Part shown: piece after piece, positions 54,690 to 61,846 of the stretch
Layout of the letters: each line of letters starts with the position of its first letter
Position numbering within the stretch: the stretch's first letter is position 1
Source: a virus
DNA: 64,000 nucleotides
Direction: 5' to 3' (one strand)
IMG/VR virus record: IMGVR_UViG_3300046820_001014
Coordinates: 1-64,000 of that record
Notes under the pieces: generated by a model
What the model was told of the DNA's origin: nothing
Seen by the model: the letters and a program-made list of their open reading frames with translations, nothing else
The model's database searches: none
Made by a program: the position numbers and the translations under genes

Positions 54690-55351
54690 GTCAAACCATT
54701 AAAAGTATGAAAGAAAGGTACTTCTCTAATCTCTTCACCAATATCTTCAATATGTTTCTGATTAGCAAGATAATTACATAAGAGTGCTACAGCTTGAGTT
54801 GCTACCATAGCTGCATAATGTCCTGTCTGCTTGTAGCTACAAGGTAAATCAGGTATCTCATCATCTCTTCTCAAAGAATCAAGATACATCTGTACATGTT
54901 CTTCCTTATGTACACAGAATATTTGAAACTCTTCTGCTTGCAATCTGGTATCTATAAAGATTTTTCTATCTTCTGTCTTACACCACTCCTCAAACATAAG
55001 TTTTCTAGCTTCCATATTGTCAAACATAGCAAAGCAGTAAGGAGTTACCTCACAACCTTCTTCATATTTACCAAGATCATCTAAGATACCATTAGAATAT
55101 TCTTTAATCATAACAGCAACTGCTGCAGCTTTAGGTTTACCTAAATCATCATACCTAAAGAATTGACAATCTAAATTTACATCCTCTACAGTATCCATCT
55201 CATAAGCAATTAAATGATGCCTAAGTCTGGATAGAAAGAAAGCTACATAAGCACCTACACCACCAAGTCCCCCTAGAATAATTTCTAGGGGTTTTTCTGT
55301 TACAAATGGTGCTGCTGAGAATCTACTAAATTCTAAACGATTATACCTCAT
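54680..55351 (-). CDS. E1-like (ThiF/MoeB family) adenylyltransferase
   Basis: The 223-residue protein has the ATP-binding G28-x-G-G-x-G33 and D53-x-V-E-D-V-N59, as in E1/MoeB/ThiF enzymes. Q63, D-L-G-K-P-K74 and D111-N-x3-R116 also follow the family pattern. A P170-C-S-Y-K segment resembles the E1 catalytic-cysteine crossover loop, making C171 the likely thioester residue. Unusually, the Arg of N-L-x-R-Q is replaced by C62. No zinc CxxC pairs are seen. It would adenylate the C-terminus of the Ubl encoded three genes upstream. Confidence 0.85.
   Translation of the reverse strand: MRYNRLEFSRFSAAPFVTEKPLEIILGGLGGVGAYVAFFLSRLRHHLIAYEMDTVEDVNLDCQFFRYDDLGKPKAAAVAVMIKEYSNGILDDLGKYEEGCEVTPYCFAMFDNMEARKLMFEEWCKTEDRKIFIDTRLQAEEFQIFCVHKEEHVQMYLDSLRRDDEIPDLPCSYKQTGHYAAMVATQAVALLCNYLANQKHIEDIGEEIREVPFFHTFNGLTWQ
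55270..55296 (+). terminator. Intrinsic terminator-like hairpin antisense within the E1 gene
   Basis: CCCCTAGAA (55270-55278) pairs perfectly with TTCTAGGGG (55283-55291) around TAAT and is followed by five T and then C. It would work only for transcription on the plus strand, against the resident gene, whose codons here specify the start of the nucleotide-binding glycine motif. Confidence 0.4.
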
Positions 55352-56369
55352 TGCTTAAAAGATATTCTTGCCACTCCTTATCAGTCATTCTGGAAATATC
55401 TTTAACAGGTTTACTACTTCCAAAGGTAACTTCCTCAAAATCATCTTTAAGATCATCTAGAAGAGAATAGATAGCACCTAAACCATCAACAATAAGAGTC
55501 TTATGTTTATGTTTACTATCAACATCATCAATAAAGTTAATTAATTGAAAGAGAGAAGCTTTAGTAGCAATATCTTTACCTTGCTCTACATGATCTATGC
55601 AAAGTTTTTCTACCTGATCTAGGTATACCTCAACATCTTCTGGAGTTCTAATCTCATCCAGAGCTTCTTTTAAAGACCTAAACTTAAAATTAATAGTACC
55701 AATAGAGTACTTAGTAATAGGAGAAACTTTATAGTGGGGAGTATAAAAAGGTAAATGAGTTTGGGCATTAACAACTTTAGTAGCTTCTTTAGCTTTAAAG
55801 ATTGTATCAAACTCTTCTTGAAAATCACTACCATTTGCACCAGAGATACTTACAGGTAAAGAAAACTCCATAATAATTTTACCATCAGTAATATCTTTAG
55901 ATGTATAGTTACTATCCATACCTCTAACACCTACAGTTTGAATAATCATATCAGTAGCAATCCTAGCATTAAAATCTAATTTATTATTAACAATAACAGA
56001 TAGATGAAAAGGAAAGTTACTTATATTATCATATAGATGTTTATCATCTACACCTGATGGGCTTACACCCATATTATGATGAGAGTGAATACTGAAAAAC
56101 ATTACAGGCCACTTCTCTGAGTTATCCTCAAAATAATCAGCTAATGTTGATCCCCAATCATATTCTGTGTAACCAGAAGTACCTACATCTTTAAGTATCA
56201 AATCTATTACATGTAGTTGTAGAGTATCATCATAGATATCTCCCTCAACCTTCATGACACCTACTCCACTCCACTCTATATTAGAGCACCTGGAATTGAA
56301 ATACTTGATTTTCTCCAACACTCTGTTCTCCAGAGTTATTGGATTCTTTAGATTTTTTTTTATAATCAT
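55341..56369 (-). CDS. JAMM/MPN metallo-isopeptidase
   Basis: The 342-residue protein has a complete JAMM zinc site: E32 in E-W-S-G-V-G and H95-S-H97-x7-S105-x2-D108. JAMM enzymes remove or mature ubiquitin-like proteins. The C-terminal half (about 200-342) is a helical extension of unknown role. Its first 29 codons overlap the E2-like gene by 89 bases, and E32 shows that this early start is needed. It overlaps the E1 gene by 11 bases. Confidence 0.87.
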   Translation of the reverse strand: MIIKKNLKNPITLENRVLEKIKYFNSRCSNIEWSGVGVMKVEGDIYDDTLQLHVIDLILKDVGTSGYTEYDWGSTLADYFEDNSEKWPVMFFSIHSHHNMGVSPSGVDDKHLYDNISNFPFHLSVIVNNKLDFNARIATDMIIQTVGVRGMDSNYTSKDITDGKIIMEFSLPVSISGANGSDFQEEFDTIFKAKEATKVVNAQTHLPFYTPHYKVSPITKYSIGTINFKFRSLKEALDEIRTPEDVEVYLDQVEKLCIDHVEQGKDIATKASLFQLINFIDDVDSKHKHKTLIVDGLGAIYSLLDDLKDDFEEVTFGSSKPVKDISRMTDKEWQEYLLSNEV

Positions 56370-57411
56370 TGTAAATTTTATTTATTAAGTCTTCTTTAGC
56401 ATAATTATTCATAAAATACTGCAACCAATCATCAATATCAGTGTAAAGTACTCTTGAGTTTTTATATATTGTAGTATGTTTTTTATGTTTAATGTGTCTA
56501 CAATCAAACATTACATGACTTGAGAGTTTCTCTAATTTATCTTGTTTAATAGTATTATCCTCAGAAAACAAATGAAAATAATCTTTCTTAAGATCAGAAC
56601 TATTAAGGTTAAGTTTAACTTCATTCTTAAGTACAGAAATAGAGATATACTTATGAATATTATTTAATAGTTCTTCATTATTAAAGATAATACTCTGAAA
56701 TTCTGATTTTGATAAATTTTTACCTTTATTTAACTTATCTAAAGCATAATAATGATCACCATGTTCTGTCTTTTGAGAAACAGTTCTATAGAAATTTACC
56801 CAAAATATATCAGCATCATTCTCATCAAATGTATCATGATCATAATGCAAATTAGTAAGAGACATTGATAGTGGAGAAGATCCCATACAAAAAGAACTAA
56901 AATCACTACTTAAGTGAGGATGTATAAATTTAGGATTATTAATATCTACAGTAGTTCTAAAACCTCTTAGAGAAACAGTATCTATATAAAAATACATATC
57001 TCTAAGCTCAATAGGATTTCTACCAGTATTAACTTCTTGTAACATTATTTTTGGAAAATGAAATCCTAGATAATAATTTCCACTAACAGTAATTAATCCT
57101 ATTTTACAAACACTCTCATCATATAACTCAGAAGCTTTAAGCTTTCTATATTTCTGTATAAGACTAAGTTGAGTGTGATCTAGAGCATTTTTATTAAAGT
57201 TACTTAAGTTTGTAAAAAAACTAGTATCTCTACCATTAATTTTCTCATTAAGACTTGTAAAACCTAATGAGTAATACTCATAAATCCTCCACTTATTATA
57301 TTGTTTGGTATACTCCTCAACATCAATATCTAAACTGAAAATAGGTCTAAGAGCTCGGGGCCTCCTAAGAAGCCCCTTAATCTCTTTAAACTTATTACTT
57401 CTGAGTTGCAT
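56281..57411 (-). CDS. E2-like conjugating protein candidate
   Basis: In the 376-residue protein, H164-P-H-L-S-S-D-F-S-S-F-C175-M-G matches the E2 pattern of H-P-N/H, a short loop, then the catalytic Cys. It is preceded by beta-strand-rich sequence (V-C-K-I-G-L-I-T-V, then Y-Y-L-G-F-H-F-P), as in E2 and bacterial E2-like folds. Its place between Ubl and JAMM/E1 genes supports the call; related E2-like proteins occur in bacterial PRTRC-type clusters. The C-terminal 150 residues are charged and helical. A GC-rich hairpin lies in the early codons. Confidence 0.65.
   Translation of the reverse strand: MQLRSNKFKEIKGLLRRPRALRPIFSLDIDVEEYTKQYNKWRIYEYYSLGFTSLNEKINGRDTSFFTNLSNFNKNALDHTQLSLIQKYRKLKASELYDESVCKIGLITVSGNYYLGFHFPKIMLQEVNTGRNPIELRDMYFYIDTVSLRGFRTTVDINNPKFIHPHLSSDFSSFCMGSSPLSMSLTNLHYDHDTFDENDADIFWVNFYRTVSQKTEHGDHYYALDKLNKGKNLSKSEFQSIIFNNEELLNNIHKYISISVLKNEVKLNLNSSDLKKDYFHLFSEDNTIKQDKLEKLSSHVMFDCRHIKHKKHTTIYKNSRVLYTDIDDWLQYFMNNYAKEDLINKIYNDYKKKSKESNNSGEQSVGENQVFQFQVL
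57357..57376 (-). promoter_or_regulatory. GC-rich hairpin in the 5' coding region of the E2-like gene
   Basis: On the minus strand GGGGCTTC and GAGGCCCC pair over 8 bases (one G-T) around a TTAG loop, 36-55 bases into the E2-like gene. There is no T-run, so it is not a terminator. It stands out in such AT-rich DNA and might slow translation or mark an RNA processing site. Confidence 0.35.
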
Positions 57412-57928
57412 ATTTAGCCTCAGCTAAAACTCTCTCATTGAATTGTGTAGCATTAGAAGTATTTCTAATACCTAGTGCATACTCAACCTCAAATAGTCTT
57501 GCCTCAAGAACAGAACTATCAAATTGTCCTGTTGTTCTCCTTTGTAGTGTTTGCAAAACATCCTCAAGTTTTGCCTTCATTTGAGCTAGAGAATCATGAG
57601 TATAATTACCAATAATATCAATGATTACCTCATCATCATTGGTTACAGCATCAAGTCTGTACTGCTTAAGAGCAGCTCTAACTTCATGATACTCAGCCAT
57701 TGCAGCCTTCATATCCTTAGGAGAGATAAATACTTTAAGGTTACCTTCTGGAAGAGCAGCATCAGCATGCTCTAGAGAGTAAAGAGCCTTACCAACAGTA
57801 ACTGTCTTGTTACTGAAATCTACTGCAGGAAGAGCAGCTACTAGTTGAGAGAAGGTAGATACACCAGCTTCTACCTCAAATTGATTAACCTGTGAATTGT
57901 TTGTTGTTACAACAGTTACTTTACGCAT
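57395..57928 (-). CDS. Ubiquitin-like beta-grasp protein with helical extension
   Basis: Residues 1-70 of 177 look like a beta-grasp fold: strand V4-T-V-V-T, second strand to V19, a helix T25-F-S-Q-L-V-A-A-L, then K41-T-V-T-V. The ubiquitin-like L52-E-H-A-D-A-A-L-P-E-G and final strand L64-K-V-F-I-S-P follow. The remaining about 105 residues are helical. No glycine pair follows the beta-grasp domain or ends the protein, so conjugation chemistry is not typical or needs a cleavage I cannot identify. It overlaps the E2-like gene by 17 bases. Confidence 0.68.
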   Translation of the reverse strand: MRKVTVVTTNNSQVNQFEVEAGVSTFSQLVAALPAVDFSNKTVTVGKALYSLEHADAALPEGNLKVFISPKDMKAAMAEYHEVRAALKQYRLDAVTNDDEVIIDIIGNYTHDSLAQMKAKLEDVLQTLQRRTTGQFDSSVLEARLFEVEYALGIRNTSNATQFNERVLAEAKYATQK

Positions 57929-57939
57929 AACTTTAAGTT

Positions 57940-58896
57940 TTATAAAATTGAATTTAACAAATCCTCTATATATTCATGCCCGAGGATCTTATAGGCATCA
58001 GAGAAATCTTTAATCCCCATTTCTCTGTATTCTTTAGGGAATAATAATACTGGAATATTGAATTTCTTTCTTATAAGTATAGCAGCTTTTTTACCAGCAT
58101 TATCATTGTCTGCAAGATACAAACAATTATACTTATTTACAAGCCATGCTGGAGGGAGAACACTCTCCCCCTGCATAGCTACAGCTTGTATACCAAATAA
58201 TGATAAACATACTACATCCTTATAACTCTTAGTTATTACTAATAGTTTAGGATCATTAATATATTCTATACCTTGTATACTTTTACTATTACTTATAAAT
58301 CTATACTGTTTTCTCTCAGGAAAATAAGCTTTAACAGATGTGTCTGAGAATATGTATAAGAAACACATTTCCTCACCTCTAATGCAATTGACAAAGTTTC
58401 CTTCATTGTTTTTTACATATAAATGCTTGCATGAGTGTATATTGAATTTCTGTAAAACCTCTAAGCCTATACCATATTGTTGCCAGTATTCTAACTCCTT
58501 ATTAGAGAACTCTTTAAAGTTAACTCTTATTTCTGCACTTTTCTTCTTATCCACAAAGCTCAATCTTGCAATCTGTGTTTTATTATTTTTGTTATTTAAT
58601 AAATGATAAGGAATAGTGCTCTTTAAAGTATTATAAATATCCAACAGTGCTTCTTGGTAACTAAGTTTCTTTAGATACATAACAAAAGATATTGCGTCTC
58701 CACAAAACTCTCCTGGTCTGTTATCATAATAACGTAGTATGTTACCATAATATTGAAATGCACATGTTGGAGACTTATCTCTCCTCAAAGGACTTATAAA
58801 GTTACCTTTAACTACTGGAACGCCATAAGCTTCAAATATACTTTCCTGTGAAAAGGTTTTATAAACATAGTCCCTACTTAAATTAGAGACATACAT
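57940..58896 (-). CDS. DnaG-like DNA primase
   Basis: The 318-residue protein begins with a compact zinc-binding-like domain (F-I-S-P-L-R-R-D-K-S-P-T-C and later G-D-A-I-S-F-V), as in DnaG primases. A Toprim region follows: L-V-I-T-K-S-Y-K-D-V, where the usual first Glu is Lys, and L-Y-L-A-D-N-D-N-A-G-K-K-A, the DxDxAG motif. It primes phage DNA synthesis with the helicase encoded upstream. Zinc ligands look incomplete. The gap to the Ubl gene is only 11 bases. Confidence 0.78.
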   Translation of the reverse strand: MYVSNLSRDYVYKTFSQESIFEAYGVPVVKGNFISPLRRDKSPTCAFQYYGNILRYYDNRPGEFCGDAISFVMYLKKLSYQEALLDIYNTLKSTIPYHLLNNKNNKTQIARLSFVDKKKSAEIRVNFKEFSNKELEYWQQYGIGLEVLQKFNIHSCKHLYVKNNEGNFVNCIRGEEMCFLYIFSDTSVKAYFPERKQYRFISNSKSIQGIEYINDPKLLVITKSYKDVVCLSLFGIQAVAMQGESVLPPAWLVNKYNCLYLADNDNAGKKAAILIRKKFNIPVLLFPKEYREMGIKDFSDAYKILGHEYIEDLLNSIL

Positions 58897-58899
58897 TTA

Positions 58900-59484
58900 T
58901 TAAAATGGCAAGTCGTCTGCTCCAGTAGGAGCACTAGTAAAGTCAGCACTTACTTCAGGCTTAACTACTACATCAGTAGGAGTAACATTTAGCTTATCAC
59001 TATTAGGAGCAGCAATGTAACCACTCTTTGCAAATTCCAGATATCCAGATTTGCCATAGACAAGCTTAACATCAGCAGTCTTATCACTACCTACTGCAGT
59101 CACAAAGTTCTTGCAGAACTCATTGTAGTTTTTACCCTCTACTACTACATCACCAATAACAGCAGTCAATACTGTTTTGGTATCTCTAATAAAGCCCATC
59201 ATCTCAAGTGCATTAGAAACTTCATCAGTCATTTCTACACCTTTCTGACCTTTAACACCATTAAACTCAAAGTTAAATGGACAAGCTCTACCCATTGGGT
59301 TACCAGCTTGTTTAGGTTCCCACATAATTTTCTTAATGTTGCTATCAACAATTCTAAGAGACAAGACAGGATCACCAGAACCATCTTTTCTAAGAGGTTC
59401 AAAAATAGCTTCTACAGGTACATTAACATTGATACCTGGTTTTACTGAAGCAGCAGGGGCTTTTACACTATTAGTATTAAACAT
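58900..59484 (-). CDS. Single-stranded DNA-binding protein candidate
   Basis: The 194-residue protein ends in T-G-A-D-D-L-P-F, closely matching the SSB C-terminal tip (D-D-I-P-F) used to recruit replication proteins. The body is beta-rich and followed by a Ser/Thr/Ala-rich linker, like SSB. The OB-fold sequence itself is too divergent to recognise. It lies between primase and a Sak4-like ATPase, which fits a role in replication and recombination. Confidence 0.65.
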   Translation of the reverse strand: MFNTNSVKAPAASVKPGINVNVPVEAIFEPLRKDGSGDPVLSLRIVDSNIKKIMWEPKQAGNPMGRACPFNFEFNGVKGQKGVEMTDEVSNALEMMGFIRDTKTVLTAVIGDVVVEGKNYNEFCKNFVTAVGSDKTADVKLVYGKSGYLEFAKSGYIAAPNSDKLNVTPTDVVVKPEVSADFTSAPTGADDLPF

Positions 59485-59501
59485 ATTTTTTATTTATTTT
59501 A

Positions 59502-59933
59502 TTAAAAGTTAACTTGATAAGCATTTTCTGCAATAGGACCTTCTGTATGAGGCTCTAGTACTTCTACTTCTTCCTCTACTTCCTCTTCTTGAGGAGTAAT
59601 GGCTACAAATTTATAGAATTTACCACTCTCATTATTCTCAAATACCTCTAACTTAAAGGTATTTCCTACAGATGTAAGATACTGACAAAGAGTAGGATTA
59701 GAGAAAGTTTTACTCTTATTTTCTCCTCTAGCAGTCTTCTTATAGAACTGACCATTAGGAGAGATTAATAGCAGATATGTATCATTACTCTTACCAAAGG
59801 TAAGTTCATTGTTCTGCATATTATTTAATCCAAAGAATGTTTGAGAGAACTCAAGTCTATCATTCTTAATGCGAAGATCCCAATTCTGTGTGGTATTCCT
59901 CTTTCTTGTTGTGGTTGCAATTACTTGAAACAT
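59502..59933 (-). CDS. Conserved replication-block protein of unknown function
   Basis: The 143-residue beta-rich protein has an acidic run of Glu near 115-127 and ends Y-Q-V-N-F, a possible interaction tail. Position between the SSB-like protein and the Sak4-like ATPase suggests DNA binding or a partner of them. No motif identifies it. Confidence 0.5.
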   Translation of the reverse strand: MFQVIATTTRKRNTTQNWDLRIKNDRLEFSQTFFGLNNMQNNELTFGKSNDTYLLLISPNGQFYKKTARGENKSKTFSNPTLCQYLTSVGNTFKLEVFENNESGKFYKFVAITPQEEEVEEEVEVLEPHTEGPIAENAYQVNF

Positions 59934-59953
59934 AAGTTTTTTGTTTTTAAATT

Positions 59954-60637
59954 TTACTTGTTATAAATTTCTATTTGTTTAATGATTTCATTTAAATCAT
60001 TAGGGATTTCAATAGTATTGAAAAGTCCCATCGGAGATTTAGCAGTATTGTTGCCATCATTTTGAGTAACAAAAACATATTCTAAACTTCCATCATCTTT
60101 TTTGTACACTTTTGTATACAGAACAATAGAATATAAACCTTCTAAAGTTACATACTGAGTAAACATTTTACCGATAGTTTTAGCTTGAACTACCTGTTTA
60201 CCAAATTCATCTTTATCTACTTCTATATGATTGTTAACAACAACATATAAATCATCTCTTAGATTTTTAAGAGAATCTGCTAATTTAAAAGCATTCTGAG
60301 AAATATCCAGAAATTTTTGAAAACCTGTTTCTTTAGCTCTCTTCATATACTCATTAGCCATAAGATATTGATTATCATCTATAATAATAACCTTTATCTC
60401 AGGTCTTTTAGTATTAATATGCTCTAAAATATTCATTATAGTAGCATAATTATCAGATGATAACATATTACCTGTAGGGTTTTCTTTACTTATCTCAGTA
60501 TAAACACTCTTCCAACCCTTAAAAGGAAGAGGTTTTTTAGCTACATTTATTATAAATGTAGATTTAGGACTTAAGTTCCTAGCAGCAGTACTTTTACCTG
60601 TACCACTTTGTCCTAATATTAGCATTCCTATTGCCAT
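59954..60637 (-). CDS. Sak4-like RecA-fold ATPase
   Basis: The 227-residue P-loop protein starts almost at its Walker A (G9-Q-S-G-T-G-K-S16) and has Walker B V-I-I-I-D-D-N-Q, a Q-N-D-G-N-N-T segment and a single RecA-type core. Phage proteins of this kind (AAA_24/Sak4) promote single-strand annealing. Its start directly follows the stop of a GIY-YIG gene (TAA then ATG) and only 8 residues precede Walker A, so the N-terminus may have been altered by the insertion. Confidence 0.72.
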   Translation of the reverse strand: MAIGMLILGQSGTGKSTAARNLSPKSTFIINVAKKPLPFKGWKSVYTEISKENPTGNMLSSDNYATIMNILEHINTKRPEIKVIIIDDNQYLMANEYMKRAKETGFQKFLDISQNAFKLADSLKNLRDDLYVVVNNHIEVDKDEFGKQVVQAKTIGKMFTQYVTLEGLYSIVLYTKVYKKDDGSLEYVFVTQNDGNNTAKSPMGLFNTIEIPNDLNEIIKQIEIYNK

Positions 60638-61267
60638 TTATTCTTTATATTTAAAAATCCATTTGTTTTCATAATTACTTTTAACTCTTTTTTCTAATCT
60701 TGGTTTAATTTTATTTAAACTGATATTTAATTTTAAAGAACATTCTTTAATAGAGTCAAACTCATAAATAATATTATCTTCTAGATCTGTAACAATAATA
60801 GCTCTTTTATTATTTTCAGCCATTACCTTACATCTTTCAGATATAATATTTATAAATTCAATATTTTCTTTCAAAGATTTAGATTGAGCTTTTCTATGAG
60901 ATTCTGGTTTATTAGCTAAATATACCTCTAGCTTTTTTCTTCTATCTGCTCCCCAAGTTACTCCTAAAGTATTACCTGCTGTTTTGCAAATATCATAACC
61001 AAAATTATCATCATAAGACTTCCATAAATCTTTATAATATTGTTCTCTTATTAAACAATCCTCTGAGTTGCAAAACTCTACTATTTCAAACTTAAAATTA
61101 CTTTCACCATATTTGTTAAAAGCATTTTGTAAATGAGTACTAGTATGTTTGTTTAATCTTAATCTATAAAGATGTTCCCACAATCTTCTTTTAATAGTCC
61201 TTGTTGAACTTCCAACATAAACTTTACCATCTAGCAAATTTAATATTTTATAAACTCCTGACAACAT
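60638..61267 (-). CDS. GIY-YIG homing endonuclease
   Basis: The 209-residue protein has the GIY-YIG catalytic start G4-V-Y-K-I-L and K-V-Y-V-G-S-S, and then R-R-L-W-E-H-L, N-A-F-N-K-Y-G and E-Q-Y-Y as in the family. The C-terminal part holds NUMOD-type DNA-binding elements (H-R-K-A-Q-S-K-S-L-K, and Y-E-F-D-S-I-K-E-C-S). It sits between two small open reading frames and the Sak4-like gene and has a CGTATAA box 33 bases upstream. Confidence 0.9.
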   Translation of the reverse strand: MLSGVYKILNLLDGKVYVGSSTRTIKRRLWEHLYRLRLNKHTSTHLQNAFNKYGESNFKFEIVEFCNSEDCLIREQYYKDLWKSYDDNFGYDICKTAGNTLGVTWGADRRKKLEVYLANKPESHRKAQSKSLKENIEFINIISERCKVMAENNKRAIIVTDLEDNIIYEFDSIKECSLKLNISLNKIKPRLEKRVKSNYENKWIFKYKE

Positions 61268-61300
61268 ATTTTTAATACATTCTTGAATATAATGTACTTA

Positions 61301-61307
61301 TTATACG
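61301..61307 (-). promoter_or_regulatory. CGTATAA box before the GIY-YIG gene at 61267
   Basis: The minus strand reads AAACGTATAA here, in an 82-base gap otherwise holding only a 9-codon reading frame. It is a candidate promoter of the homing gene. Confidence 0.45.
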
Positions 61308-61322
61308 TTTAAACAGGTAAGA

Positions 61323-61349
61323 TTAAATTTTACTTTTTGGAAGTTTCAT
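61323..61349 (-). other. Nine-codon reading frame, possible 5' remnant of the Sak4-like gene
   Basis: Directly after the TAA of the 79-aa gene comes ATG and the frame M-K-L-P-K-S-K-I-stop. It sits where the next native gene should begin if the GIY-YIG gene had inserted near a gene start, as seen at thyX. It shares no residues with the present Sak4-like N-terminus, so it may equally be chance. Confidence 0.3.
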
Positions 61350-61589
61350 TTATAACTTTAATTTTAAAATACTTTCTTTATTTACTTGTGCAGCTACATC
61401 ATCGTCCCTCATAACATCTGTATAATCAAATATTTCATCAGAAGTTAAATCAACATATTCTACATAAGCATTATCAGCAGCATCTTGTATACCTGTATTA
61501 TAAGCTCGTTTAAGCAAATCAAGAATTAATGCATGTTCCCAAAAATCATGCTTACCAAGTTCTTCTATTATTTTTTTTATTTCTCTCAT
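61350..61589 (-). CDS. Small acidic protein of unknown function
   Basis: The 79-residue protein has a helical N-terminus with a segment A-Y-N-T-G-I-Q-D-A-A-D-N-A that recurs in small phage proteins of replication operons. No catalytic or DNA-binding motif is visible. It overlaps the preceding gene by 4 bases. Confidence 0.5.
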   Translation of the reverse strand: MREIKKIIEELGKHDFWEHALILDLLKRAYNTGIQDAADNAYVEYVDLTSDEIFDYTDVMRDDDVAAQVNKESILKLKL

Positions 61590-61846
61590 AATGAAGCTAA
61601 TAAATCTTCTTTAGTTTTAAATAAAGCAATTGGTAAAACTGTGACTTGTTGTTGGCCTACTATTTGTACACAATATTCTATTTTATTACCCCAATCACAT
61701 AAATTATTAGATCTACATATTCTAACTCCATTAATATCACCAACATTAGGTTTATTATTATACATAAACCAAACTCTATCATCTATATTATATTTTGTTT
61801 CTATTGTCATAAGTTGTTGTAAATTACTTGCATTATTGTTTTTCAT
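61586..61846 (-). CDS. Small beta-barrel-type protein
   Basis: The up to 86-residue protein has a Tudor/SH3-like beta pattern (Y-N-I-D-D-R-V-W-F, then I-N-G-V-R-I, and I-E-Y-C-V-Q-I) and ends F-K-T-K-E-D-L-L-A-S-L. It may start at 61846, inside the end of the GIY-YIG gene, or at the Met 13 codons later (61810), where the domain begins. The later start may be native and the extension a consequence of the homing gene insertion. Confidence 0.55.
   Translation of the reverse strand: MKNNNASNLQQLMTIETKYNIDDRVWFMYNNKPNVGDINGVRICRSNNLCDWGNKIEYCVQIVGQQQVTVLPIALFKTKEDLLASL

Noticed and set aside
56315-56360. Hairpin ACTCTG/CAGAGT followed by T8 as a terminator
   Set aside because: The T-run starts about 18 bases after the stem, the stem is only 6 base pairs, and the site lies inside the overlap of two coding regions on the other strand.
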